Assembly (NCBI RefSeq): GCF_000745265.1
Contig: NZ_JQNN01000001.1
Location: forward strand, 1,550,001 to 1,614,000
Length of the DNA stretch: 64,000 nucleotides
Source: Massilia sp. 9096
Lineage (GTDB): Bacteria; Pseudomonadota; Gammaproteobacteria; Burkholderiales; Burkholderiaceae_D
Direction of reading: 5' to 3'
Part shown: piece by piece, positions 55,265-63,915 of the stretch
Position numbering within the stretch: position 1 is the first letter of the stretch
How the letters are laid out: every line of letters starts with the position of its first letter
Program-made: the position numbers and the translations under genes
Notes under the pieces: model-generated
What the model saw: only the letters and a program-made list of their open reading frames with translations
Databases searched by the model: none
What the model was told of the DNA's origin: nothing

Positions 55265-57718
55265 TTACATGCCCGGTCCGCCACCGCCGCCGCCGCCGCC
55301 ACCCCAACCGCCGCCGCCGGGACCGAAGCCGCCGGCGCCATCGCCGCCCGGCCCGCCCGGCCCGCCGGGGCCGCCGCGGAACATGCCGCGCCCCGCGCCG
55401 TTGCGCAGCCGGTCGTCGCCGGTGACGCCGCCCCAGGTGTAGCGCAGGCCGATCGACACCAGGCGCGGCTGGCTGACCGTCAGGTTGTGCAGGTTCAGCA
55501 CCTCGTTGTCCACGAAGGTCTCGGAATTGCCGGTGTGGAAGACATTGCTCACGTTCAGGTTCAGCGACAGGCGCGGCGTCACCCGGTGCAGCCAGGTGAA
55601 ATTGGTCATCGTGGTCGCGCCGGTCGTGCCCTGGCCGGTCAGGCCGGCGCCGGTGTGATTCACGTTCAGCTGGAACGAATCCATGCCGAGCTGGTAGGCC
55701 AGGCGCAGCTTGGCGTTTTCCTTGTGGTTCTTCTGCTCCTGACCCGACATGTCGTTCGCCAGGCTCGACAGGCGCAAGCGCTTCTCGTTGAGGATGGTCG
55801 CGCCCAGGTTGGCCGAGAGGCCCGGGATGAACAGCTTGCGCACGTTGAAGTTCAGGTCGACCCCGACCTGGTCGTTGGCGCCATAGTTCAACGGTGAGGT
55901 CACGATCACGTTCGGGTCGGTCGCGAGCGCATAGTTCAGGTTGCTGACCACCGGCGACTCGCGCCGCTTGAACAGGGTAAAACTGCTGTCGACGCCGAAG
56001 AAGCGGTCGCGATACGCCAGCTCGACCAGGTCGTTGCTCACCGGCTGCAGCTGCGGATTGCCCTGGCGCGCCGAAAAATCGCTCAGGTAGACCAGGTTGG
56101 GGTTCAGGTCGCGCTCGTTGGGACGCTGCACGCGGCGGCTGGCGCGCAGCTGCAGCATGCCGCCGTCTTTCAGGTCGCGCGTCGCGTAAAAACTCGGCAG
56201 CCAGTTGGTGTAATAGTACTTGTCGGTCTCGTTCAACAGCGGCTGGTGGACGTTCAGCTCGGTGTACTCGCCGCGCAGGCCGCCCTGGATGCTCAGGTTG
56301 TCGAACAGCTTGGCGCTGAGGATGCCGTAGATCGCCGCGTTCTTGTCGTCCGAGTCGAAATTGCTGATGCGGCTGGGCAGCGGCAGGTATTCGCCGGTGA
56401 GCGGGTCTTCGGCCAGGTAATTGGTCGGGTTGTCGTTCCGGCTGTCGGCGTACTTGGCGCCGGCCTTCATGTGCCAGCTGCTCCACAGGTTGCGCTCGTA
56501 GTCCAGCGAGATGTCGAGGATGCGGTTGCGCGAATCGGTCGAGCGGACACTGTTGGCGGTGTACGGCGTCGGCTGCAGGCGGTAATCGTACAGCACGGTC
56601 TGGTCCGAGCTGCTGTCCTGCCCGGTGTAGCGCAGGTCGAACTTCAAGTCTTCGCCCGGGACGCCGCTCTTGTGGTCGTACGAGGCGCCCACGCCGAAAC
56701 TGTCGGCCGGCCGGGTCGAATGGGAATAGCTGGTGTAGTCGGCGATCGGGTCCATCGCGCCGCCAAAGCGCTGGGTCGAGCGGACGCTGTCGACGTCGTT
56801 GTGGCTCTTCGAATAGCTGACCGAGGCGCCGACCTGGTCGCGCTCGCCGAGGTTGTAGGTGAACGTCGACGCGGCATTCAAGCCCTGCTGCTTCGTATGC
56901 GAGTTGCCGCTCGAGTCCTGGGCGGAGGTGGGGGCGCCGGTGGCCGGATCGAGGTCCTGGCGCTGCTGCTCGTTGTAGCTGTCGCGCACGCTGTTGCGCA
57001 CGCCGATGTTGCCGCTGATTGAGTACGGCCCTTCCGCGTGTTCGCCGTTCAGGAAGCCGGTGTAGCGCCCTTCGGTTCCCTTGTTGACGCTCATGTTCGC
57101 GCGCGAACCGGGCTTGCGGTTGCGCTTGAGGACCAGGTTGATGATCGGCCCGCTGCCGCCTTCGTTGCCGAACTCGGCGCCCGGGACGTTGATCACCTCG
57201 ATCGATTCGATCGCCTCGGCCGGGAAGGAGTTGAGCGCGTCGCCGCGGTTCTGGCCCTGGAACTGGGCGTCGCGCTTGCCGTTGACCATGATCTGCACAT
57301 TCGAATTGCCACGCAGCTGGACGTTGCCGTCCTGGTCGACCGAGACCGAGGGCACGTTGTTCAGGATGTCGGACGCGGAGGCGTTGCTGACGCTGATGTC
57401 GTTCTTGGTCTCGTAGACGTCGCGGTCGACCTTGTTGGTCGGGCGCGTGGCGACGACTTCGACGGTGGCGACGTCGTCCGCCCCCTTGCTGGTGGCGCCG
57501 CTGCCGGCGGGCGCCCGGGCGGCGGTGGTCGCGCCGGCCTGTGCGGCCGCGCCCGAGGCCGGCGCCGTGGTCTGGGCCAGCAGCGGCTGGGTGACGAAAC
57601 AGCCCAGCAGCAGCGCGGGCAGCAGTTTGAGCGCCAGCCTGTCGCCGGCCTTGGCGCGGGCCTCAGGGGTGGCGGTGGGAATGGTCGAGCTTGTTACGTG
57701 ACGTCCTTGCAAGCGCAT
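55265..57718 (-). CDS. TonB-dependent receptor with Gly-rich tail
   Basis: 817 residues. After a signal peptide (LPALLLGCFVTQPLLAQ) and an Ala-rich spacer comes a TonB-box-like VATVEVVATRP, a plug domain (VDRDVYETKNDISVSNAS, NVQLRGNSNVQIMVNGKRD, IESIEVINVPGAEFGNEG) and a large barrel of the outer-membrane-barrel group 3 type. The barrel strand VSIGLRYTWGG is followed by about 45 residues made almost only of Gly, Pro, Trp and Phe (PGGPGGPGGDGAGGFGPGG), so the protein does not end with an aromatic residue. Substrate unknown. The start at 57716-57718 is the first ATG that gives a signal peptide. It is divergent from an amino-acid permease. Confidence 0.87.
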   Translation of the reverse strand: MRLQGRHVTSSTIPTATPEARAKAGDRLALKLLPALLLGCFVTQPLLAQTTAPASGAAAQAGATTAARAPAGSGATSKGADDVATVEVVATRPTNKVDRDVYETKNDISVSNASASDILNNVPSVSVDQDGNVQLRGNSNVQIMVNGKRDAQFQGQNRGDALNSFPAEAIESIEVINVPGAEFGNEGGSGPIINLVLKRNRKPGSRANMSVNKGTEGRYTGFLNGEHAEGPYSISGNIGVRNSVRDSYNEQQRQDLDPATGAPTSAQDSSGNSHTKQQGLNAASTFTYNLGERDQVGASVSYSKSHNDVDSVRSTQRFGGAMDPIADYTSYSHSTRPADSFGVGASYDHKSGVPGEDLKFDLRYTGQDSSSDQTVLYDYRLQPTPYTANSVRSTDSRNRILDISLDYERNLWSSWHMKAGAKYADSRNDNPTNYLAEDPLTGEYLPLPSRISNFDSDDKNAAIYGILSAKLFDNLSIQGGLRGEYTELNVHQPLLNETDKYYYTNWLPSFYATRDLKDGGMLQLRASRRVQRPNERDLNPNLVYLSDFSARQGNPQLQPVSNDLVELAYRDRFFGVDSSFTLFKRRESPVVSNLNYALATDPNVIVTSPLNYGANDQVGVDLNFNVRKLFIPGLSANLGATILNEKRLRLSSLANDMSGQEQKNHKENAKLRLAYQLGMDSFQLNVNHTGAGLTGQGTTGATTMTNFTWLHRVTPRLSLNLNVSNVFHTGNSETFVDNEVLNLHNLTVSQPRLVSIGLRYTWGGVTGDDRLRNGAGRGMFRGGPGGPGGPGGDGAGGFGPGGGGWGGGGGGGGGPGM

Positions 57719-57854
57719 TGTAAATATTGTTTTGTTAGTGAACAGACACTGGTCGTGGCGAAATCGTTTCAAATGGTACAGCCAGTCGCATGTTTCTTGG
57801 GTAACAAGGGTGTAAATAAAAGTAAAGTCAGCCATTTGCGCCCGCCGCACGTCG

Positions 57855-57872
57855 TATCGATTAAAATCGATA
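57855..57872. promoter_or_regulatory. Perfect 18-bp inverted repeat before the permease
   Basis: TATCGATT-AA-AATCGATA is a perfect 8+8 repeat with a 2-bp centre. It ends 26 bp upstream of the permease start and lies 137 bp from the TonB receptor start, in the 180-bp divergent spacer. Probable operator; the protein that binds it is not identified. Confidence 0.6.
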
Positions 57873-57898
57873 ACATTTTCCCACTGAAACACATCCAT

Positions 57899-59254
57899 AT
57901 GGACATGGCGCACGACCAGCAACGCCTGCACCGCGGCCTCAAGAGCCGCCACATCCAGCTGATCGCCCTGGGCGGCGCGATCGGCACCGGCCTGTTCCTC
58001 GGCGTGGCCGAGACCGTGCACATCGCCGGGCCCTCGGTCATCCTCGGCTATGCGATCGCGGGCTTGATCGCCTTCCTGATCATGCGCCAGCTGAGCGAGA
58101 TGATGGTCGACGAACCGGTGGCCGGCTCGTTCGGCCATTTCGCCGATAAATATTGCGGCCGCTTCGCCGGCTTCGTCGCCGGCTGGAACTACTGGGTGCT
58201 GTACGTGCTGGTCAGCATGGCCGAGCTGTCTGCGGTCGGCATCTACGTCCAGTACTGGTGGCCGGCGATCCCGACCTGGGTCTCGGCGCTGGGCTGCTTC
58301 CTGCTCGCCAACGGCATCAGCCTGATCAACGTGCGCGCGTTCGGCGAGTCCGAGTTCTGGTTCGCGGTGATCAAGGTGGCGGCGATCGTGGCGATGATCG
58401 TGTTCGGCGTGTTCCTGCTGGCCACCGGCGGCGCCGGTCCGCAGGCGGGCGTGGCCAACCTGTGGTCGCACGGCGGCTTCTTCGCGCACGGCATCAAGGG
58501 CCTGGTGATGTCGATGGCGGTGATCATGTTCTCGTTCGGCGGCCTGGAAGTGATCGGCATCACCGCGGCCGAGGCGGCCGACCCGGCCAAATCGATCCCG
58601 CGCGCGACCAACCAGGCGCTGTGGCGCATCCTGGTATTCTACGTCGGCTCGCTGGCAGTGCTGCTGTCGCTGTACCCGTGGGACCAGATCGTGCCCGGCG
58701 CCAGCCCGTTCGTGCTGATTTTCAAGGCGCTGGACGCCAACGTGGTCGCGCACGTGCTGAACCTGGTCGTTCTTACCGCCGCGGTGTCGGTCTACAACAG
58801 CTGCGTGTACTCGAACAGCCGCATGCTGTACGGCCTGGCCGTGCAGGGCCATGCGCCGCGCGCGCTGCTGAAGGTGAACGAGCGCGGCGTGCCCTTGACC
58901 TCGCTGGGCGTGTCGGCGGTCGCCACCGCGCTGTGCGTCGGCGTCAATTACGCGCTGCCGGGCAAGGCATTGGGCCTCTTGATGGGCCTGGCCGTGGCCG
59001 GCATGCTGATCAACTGGGCGATGATCAGCTGGAGCCACCTGCGCTTTCGCGCCGCCAAGCGCAGCGCCGGCGAAACGACTGCGTTTCCGAGCCCGTTCCA
59101 TCCGCTCACCAACTGGCTGTGCCTGGCGTATTTGGCCGGCATCGTTGCGATCATGTATGCCAATCCGGACCTGCGCGTGTCGGTGTGGATGATTCCGGCG
59201 TGGCTGGCGCTGCTGGCGGTCGGCTATCGGGTGTTGGGCAAGCCGGATCTGTGA
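57899..59254 (+). CDS. Amino-acid permease, AroP/PheP-like
   Basis: 451 residues, 12 membrane helices, APC superfamily amino-acid transporter branch. The start region GLKSRHIQLIALGGAIGTGL is diagnostic. SVYNSCVYSNSRMLYGLA and EVIGITAAEAADPAKSIPRA are also typical. Proton-driven uptake of aromatic or other neutral amino acids is expected; a Tyr/Phe substrate would suit the nearby hpd-hmgA genes but is not proved. ATG at 57899 with an in-frame ATG 6 bp later; no strong ribosome site. Confidence 0.87.
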   Translation: MDMAHDQQRLHRGLKSRHIQLIALGGAIGTGLFLGVAETVHIAGPSVILGYAIAGLIAFLIMRQLSEMMVDEPVAGSFGHFADKYCGRFAGFVAGWNYWVLYVLVSMAELSAVGIYVQYWWPAIPTWVSALGCFLLANGISLINVRAFGESEFWFAVIKVAAIVAMIVFGVFLLATGGAGPQAGVANLWSHGGFFAHGIKGLVMSMAVIMFSFGGLEVIGITAAEAADPAKSIPRATNQALWRILVFYVGSLAVLLSLYPWDQIVPGASPFVLIFKALDANVVAHVLNLVVLTAAVSVYNSCVYSNSRMLYGLAVQGHAPRALLKVNERGVPLTSLGVSAVATALCVGVNYALPGKALGLLMGLAVAGMLINWAMISWSHLRFRAAKRSAGETTAFPSPFHPLTNWLCLAYLAGIVAIMYANPDLRVSVWMIPAWLALLAVGYRVLGKPDL

Positions 59255-59274
59255 GCGGCCTGGACGTGGCGCCG

Positions 59275-59844
59275 TCAGCGCACGCCTTCGATCTCGAACG
59301 CCTCGCCGGTCTCGAAGAAATGGCCGCCGGCGACGTAGTGGATGCTGCGCTGGCCGCCCTGTTCCGGCTTCCAGTGGCCATCCTCGAACGCGCCCGGATC
59401 GGCCCAGGCGGCGACCACCTCGCCCAGGAACAGGTCATACGCTTGCTGGATCTGCGGCTCGGGGATCAGGCGGCACTCGAGCCAGGCGACGCAGCCTTCG
59501 ATCAGCGGCGCCTTGACGACGCTGCCGGGCACGTGCCCCACACCGAAGGCCGCGAACTTGTCGACCTCGCGCCCGGACGCCCCGCCGACGTCCAGCGTCA
59601 TGCGCGCCAGCGCGCGCGTGGGCACATTCAGCACGAACTCGCCGGACGCTTCCACCAGCTCGCGCGTGAACGTGCTCTTGTCGATCACGACGGCGACTTT
59701 CGGCGGCGCGAAGTCGAGCGGCATCGACCAGGCCGCGGACATCACGTTGATGCGCCCGCCGGCGGCGCTGCTGACCATCACGGTCGGGCCATGATTGAGC
59801 AGGCGATAGGATTTGGCCAGGTCGACAGGGACGCGTTGGGACAT
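59275..59844 (-). CDS. Flavin reductase-like FMN-binding protein
   Basis: 189 residues of the flavin reductase-like domain family: SSAAGGRINVMSAAWSMPLD, PKVAVVIDKSTFTRELVEAS and GEFVLNVPT are the FMN-binding parts. Such proteins bind FMN and either reduce free flavin or act as oxidoreductases. A good ribosome site AAGGAAAC precedes the ATG. It converges with the permease gene. Physiological partner unknown. Confidence 0.85.
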   Translation of the reverse strand: MSQRVPVDLAKSYRLLNHGPTVMVSSAAGGRINVMSAAWSMPLDFAPPKVAVVIDKSTFTRELVEASGEFVLNVPTRALARMTLDVGGASGREVDKFAAFGVGHVPGSVVKAPLIEGCVAWLECRLIPEPQIQQAYDLFLGEVVAAWADPGAFEDGHWKPEQGGQRSIHYVAGGHFFETGEAFEIEGVR

Positions 59845-59983
59845 CGTGTTTCCTTTCTTGCAAAAGCGGGTGCGGGTGCGGGTGCGGACAGAAGATGCCG
59901 ATTATCCATGCTGCGCGGCGATCGCGTCGGACGGGTGCTACACTTGGGCGCATCGATCACATGGACAGACACCCGCATACAGC

Positions 59984-60250
59984 ATGGAACGCCAAGCATT
60001 CGTCGATCAACTGAAGGCCGACGGCTACGCCGACCCGGTCCTGATCGAGCGCGAGCCCAACGGCCGCCTCGACGACCATTCGCATCCCTTCGAAGCCAGG
60101 GCCCTGATCCTGGAAGGCGAGATCCGCATCCACGCCGGCGGCGAGATCAAGATCTACCGCCCCGGCGACGTGTTCCACCTGCGCCGCGACGAGCCGCACC
60201 GCGAGACCTACGGTCCGGACGGCGTGCTCTACCTGTCCGGACGGCGCTGA
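59984..60250 (+). CDS. Small cupin-domain protein
   Basis: 88 residues, a single cupin barrel. Metal-ligand positions are seen in DDHSHPFEARALILEGEIRI and in VFHLRRDEPHRE. The likely start is the ATG at 59984, since the frame upstream of it carries no recognisable domain. There is no ribosome site of note. Function unknown; such proteins often handle small metabolites or sense them. Confidence 0.75.
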   Translation: MERQAFVDQLKADGYADPVLIEREPNGRLDDHSHPFEARALILEGEIRIHAGGEIKIYRPGDVFHLRRDEPHRETYGPDGVLYLSGRR

Positions 60251-60345
60251 AGCGGCGCGCGCGCCGGTCTTATACAATGTACACGTGAGCCGGGCGGCAT
60301 CGGCCGCCGGGGCACCGCAACAACGCAAACCATTGGAGAAACGAC

Positions 60346-60735
60346 ATGTCGGGTTACAGCATCAACCTCGAACAAAAAACGCTCGCCGGTAACAATTTCC
60401 GTGAAGTGCTCTACACGACGCCGCGCAGCCAACTGGTCATCATGACCCTGCAGCCGGGCGAAGAGATCGGCACCGAGCACCACACCGGCCACGACCAGTT
60501 CATCCGCGTGGAAGCCGGCCAGGGTGTGGCCATCCTCGACGGCGAGAAGCATGCACTGGAAGACGGCGTCGCGGTCATCATCCCGGCCGGCACCGAGCAC
60601 AACGTGATCAACACCTCGGACAGCGAGCCGATGCGCCTGTACACGCTGTACACGCCGCCGGAGCACCCGGAAGGTACCGTGCACGCCACCAAGGCCGAGG
60701 CCGACGAGTACGAGAAGCACCACCACGAGGAGTGA
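60346..60735 (+). CDS. Cupin-domain protein
   Basis: 129 residues with one cupin domain: PGEEIGTEHHTGHDQFIRVE (motif 1 with three His and a Glu-like position) and IIPAGTEHNVIN (motif 2). The C-terminus is charged and His-rich (EKHHHEE). Strong ribosome site TTGGAGAAA. It lies 95 bp after the first small cupin on the same strand. The family is common and mostly uncharacterised; some members are linked to mannose-6-phosphate-isomerase-like or stress roles. Confidence 0.82.
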   Translation: MSGYSINLEQKTLAGNNFREVLYTTPRSQLVIMTLQPGEEIGTEHHTGHDQFIRVEAGQGVAILDGEKHALEDGVAVIIPAGTEHNVINTSDSEPMRLYTLYTPPEHPEGTVHATKAEADEYEKHHHEE

Positions 60736-60799
60736 TCCTCTGCCGGGGCGCGCCATCGACCCTGGCCGCGTCCGCGACGGCTTGCCTGGACCGCTTGCC

Positions 60800-62245
60800 T
60801 CAACCGCGGCAGGCCAGGCCGAAGCGCGTCATCACGCAGTCGCGCCGCAGGCATTGCCGTTCGTCATAGCCGAGGGCGCGGCATTGCATCAGCGTTTCTT
60901 CCCTGCGGCGCCTCGAGCCGGCTTCGGCGCCGGTGCCGGCGCGGCTCGCAGGTGCGGCCGGGCTGGACGTCGCCGCCGGGCGTCGCCTGACGGCGCGCTC
61001 GACCGGGCCGATCGCTTCCGATGCGGCCGCGCTCGCTGACGGCGCCACGTCCGCCTCGGCTGGCGCGGGGGTCGTCGAGTCGACCTCTGCCGCACCGGCA
61101 GCGACGCGAGCCGCTCCGGACGACGGCGTAGCCTGGCGCGTCGGCGCTGCGTCCGGCACGCTGGCGGCAGCCGGCCTGGCGTTGTCCACCGGCGCAACTG
61201 CGTCCACTTCCCCAGCCGCCCCCGCCTGCGAGCGCGCGCCCGCTTGCTCACCCGCACCTGGCTGCGCATGCCCGGCTGCCTGCGCAGCTGCACCTGTCTG
61301 CGCACCTGCACCGGCCTGCGCCCCTGCACCTGCCTGCGCACCGCCACCTGCGTTCGCGCGCGCGAGCGGCGCATTACGTGCCGGCGCGCTGGTGCCGGCC
61401 ACTACCGTCAGCGCCCCATCCACACGGCGATCCTGAACCACCCACCAGGCGGCGCCAGCGAGCAGCGCCAGCAATGCCACTGCCGCAGCGCCGCCCAGGG
61501 CGCGGCGTATCCAGCGCCGACGCCGCTCGCCGCGGGCGTCGCGTTCCTCGTCGGCGCGCAGGCGCTCACTGAGCCAGGCCGGCAGCTCGTCCGGGGCGAC
61601 TGCCGCTTCGGACGCGGCCGGGGCGCCGGGCCGCGCCGCATCGGCTTGCGCAGCAGCACTGAAAAGCGCCGCATCGGCACGGGCGGCAGGCGGCTGCGCC
61701 GGCGCCGTCGCGGCGGGAATCGGGCTCTGCTGTGGCGTCGACGGCACCGTTCGGTCGGCCTGCATCGGCGCTGCGTCGCGCGGCGGCTGGCCTGGCGCTG
61801 CCGGCGCGTCGGGCGTGGGCTCACCGCGCGGCTCGGAAGGCGCCGCGCCGGCGGCGGCGGGCCGCTGCGCTTGCGCCGGCGACGACGGCTGTGGCTGTGG
61901 CTGAGGCTGCGCTCGAGCTTGCACCCGGGGCGGGGGCACAGGCTGTAGTTGCGCTTGCTTAGTCGGCGCAGGCGCGGGCTGTGCTTGCGCCCGCTGCTGT
62001 GCTTGCGCGGGCGGCTGGACCCCGCCCGCGCTCCCCGCCGCCGCGCGCTGGTGCGAGCGGGCGGCATCGAACTGCGCCGTATCGGTGGCGCGCTGCAGCA
62101 GCAAGTCCGCGACTGCGCGCCGGCGCGGCGCGTCCGTCTGTGCCGACCGGGCGATAGCCGCCGGCCGTGCAGCAGCAGCCGCGGCCGCGGCCAGGTCCGG
62201 CGCCGAGCCGCTTTCCGCGAAATCCTGGAGCAATTGGGTTTTCAT
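60800..62245 (-). CDS. Low-complexity membrane protein with 4-Cys tail
   Basis: 481 residues. Residues 1-215 are Ala/Pro/Gln-rich (runs such as QPQPQPQP). A charged segment with RGERRRRWIRRAL leads to a single membrane helix (248-270). A second low-complexity part (295-420) has short repeats of the type AQAGAG. The last 30 residues are different in style, with Cys455, Cys465, Cys470 and Cys479 (QCRALGYDERQC, RRDC, LACRG). By the positive-inside rule the N-terminus is cytoplasmic and the Cys tail periplasmic, where it may form two disulfides. Not recognised as a known family. Confidence 0.65.
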   Translation of the reverse strand: MKTQLLQDFAESGSAPDLAAAAAAAARPAAIARSAQTDAPRRRAVADLLLQRATDTAQFDAARSHQRAAAGSAGGVQPPAQAQQRAQAQPAPAPTKQAQLQPVPPPRVQARAQPQPQPQPSSPAQAQRPAAAGAAPSEPRGEPTPDAPAAPGQPPRDAAPMQADRTVPSTPQQSPIPAATAPAQPPAARADAALFSAAAQADAARPGAPAASEAAVAPDELPAWLSERLRADEERDARGERRRRWIRRALGGAAAVALLALLAGAAWWVVQDRRVDGALTVVAGTSAPARNAPLARANAGGGAQAGAGAQAGAGAQTGAAAQAAGHAQPGAGEQAGARSQAGAAGEVDAVAPVDNARPAAASVPDAAPTRQATPSSGAARVAAGAAEVDSTTPAPAEADVAPSASAAASEAIGPVERAVRRRPAATSSPAAPASRAGTGAEAGSRRRREETLMQCRALGYDERQCLRRDCVMTRFGLACRG

Positions 62246-62431
62246 CCTGCTGCGCAGTCTACCGGATCGCACGGCGCGCCGCAGCGCGTTCCGTGCGTAA
62301 GCGCAACGCTCAGCCGTAAGCGATGCCCGGCCGGCGCCCGATCGCCGCGGCATTGGCGCGCGTGTGGCAACCGAACCATTCTGCCGTCACAATAGCGGCA
62401 AAGACAACATTCTCAAGAGATCGGAGCCCCC

Positions 62432-63223
62432 ATGCGCATCGCCACCTTCAACATCAACGGCATCGGCGCCCGCCTGCCCGCCCTGCTCGAATGGCTAGCC
62501 GAAACCAGGCCCGACGTCGCCTGCCTGCAGGAGCTCAAGGCGCCCCAGGAAAAATTTCCTGAGATGGAGATCCGCGCCGCCGGCTACACACCCCTCTGGC
62601 ACGGGCAGAAAAGCTGGAACGGCGTGGCGATCCTCACGCGCACCGACAGCGTCGGCGAGCCGCAGGAGCTGCAGCGCGGCCTGCCCGGCGACCCCGAGGA
62701 CGAGCAGAGCCGCTATCTCGAAGCCGCCGTCAACGGCGTGCTGGTCGCCTGCCTGTATCTCCCCAACGGCAACCCGGCGCCGGGTCCCAAGTTCGACTAC
62801 AAGCTGAAATGGTTCGCGCGCCTGCACGCGCGCGCACAGGAACTGATCGATTCGGGCGCGCCGGTGGTGATGTGCGGCGACTACAACGTGATCCCGACCG
62901 ATCTCGACGTCTACAAGCCCGAGCGCTGGGTCGACGACGCCCTGTTCCGCCCCGAGTCGCGCGCGGCCTTCCACAAACTGATCGAACAGGGCTGGCTCGA
63001 TGCCTTGCGCGCCACGCACCCGGACGAGGTGATCTACACGTTCTGGGATTACTTCCGCAACGCCTACGGCCGCAATGCCGGCATCCGCATCGACCACCTC
63101 CTGCTCAGCCCGGCGCTGGCGCCGCATTTGCAGTCGTCCGGCGTCGACCGCGAGGTGCGCGGGCGCGAAAAGCCGAGCGACCACGCACCGACCTGGATCG
63201 AACTGGACTGGCCGGCCCAGTGA
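62432..63223 (+). CDS. xth: Exodeoxyribonuclease III
   Basis: 263 residues, normal length. Catalytic regions: ATFNINGIGARLPALLEWL at the start, Glu34 in CLQELK, GDYNVIPTDLDV in the middle, and EKPSDHAPTWIEL with the catalytic Asp-His at the end. It is an AP endonuclease and 3-prime exonuclease in base excision repair. Ribosome site CGGAG precedes the ATG. Stands alone. Confidence 0.94.
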   Translation: MRIATFNINGIGARLPALLEWLAETRPDVACLQELKAPQEKFPEMEIRAAGYTPLWHGQKSWNGVAILTRTDSVGEPQELQRGLPGDPEDEQSRYLEAAVNGVLVACLYLPNGNPAPGPKFDYKLKWFARLHARAQELIDSGAPVVMCGDYNVIPTDLDVYKPERWVDDALFRPESRAAFHKLIEQGWLDALRATHPDEVIYTFWDYFRNAYGRNAGIRIDHLLLSPALAPHLQSSGVDREVRGREKPSDHAPTWIELDWPAQ

Positions 63224-63251
63224 GGGCCTCGCGCCGCCCCGGCGCCGCCGC

Positions 63252-63773
63252 TCAGCGCTTGCGGCGGCGCACGACGGCCGCGGCGCCCAGCCCCAGCCCC
63301 AGCAGCGCGACGCTGGCCGGCTCGGGCACGGCGCCGACCTGCGCGCTGATAACCCGGTCGATGTCCGATACGCCGGCGTAATAGGTCTGCAATTGCGGAG
63401 AAAGATTGATGACCAGCGAATCGGCGGGGTAATCCCAGCTCACGCCAAGATAGTAGCGGTAGCCGGTGTCGAACGAACCGTCCAGCAGCCAGTCGTTACG
63501 CACGCCGGCGATGTTGGTCGTGTTCCCGCCCGGGACTTGCACAGTCGCTTTCCAGACCCAGCCGAGGTGGTCATTGCCGTAGGCGTCACCGGAAAGCATG
63601 CCGTTCACGCCCAGCAACTCGGCGTAGCCATCGGCGAAGGTCAGGTCGCCGTCGAAGGTCGCGCCGGACTGCATGGTCTCGTGCAGGTGCGCGATCACGC
63701 TCGCGGACGCGCTCGTGCAGGCGAGCGCCGCGGCGCTCAGGGTCAACAGGGGCAGGATGCGGGACAGTTTCAT
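63252..63773 (-). CDS. PEP-CTERM sorting-domain protein
   Basis: 173 residues. Signal peptide SRILPLLTLSAAALACTSASA; a beta-rich middle of unknown function; and a C-terminal PEP-CTERM tail, VPEPASVALLGLGLGAAAVV, followed by RRRKR. Exosortase XrtA cuts such tails in bacteria that make exopolysaccharide, so the genome should carry that system. The ATG at 63771-63773 has GAGG upstream; earlier ATGs have no ribosome site. Confidence 0.87.
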   Translation of the reverse strand: MKLSRILPLLTLSAAALACTSASASVIAHLHETMQSGATFDGDLTFADGYAELLGVNGMLSGDAYGNDHLGWVWKATVQVPGGNTTNIAGVRNDWLLDGSFDTGYRYYLGVSWDYPADSLVINLSPQLQTYYAGVSDIDRVISAQVGAVPEPASVALLGLGLGAAAVVRRRKR

Positions 63774-63915
63774 GGGACGCCTCATCGAAAAGTGATGCGT
63801 TCCATAAAGCAATTAGCATGCCTAAAGGAAAGTATTGATTGGAATCAATATCTTGAGGCGAAGCGCACGACGCTCGCCTGCGCCACTGTAAGGAATCTCG
63901 ACGGGCCGCAGCGCA

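Noticed and set aside
57805..57825. TyrR-type box (TGTAAA half site) before the permease
   Set aside because: Only one half site is present; no matching TTTACA at the needed distance.
57719..59101. Extension of the TonB receptor frame by some 460 codons upstream
   Set aside because: The extension runs antisense through the permease gene and has no signal peptide; the ATG at 57716-57718 gives a normal receptor.
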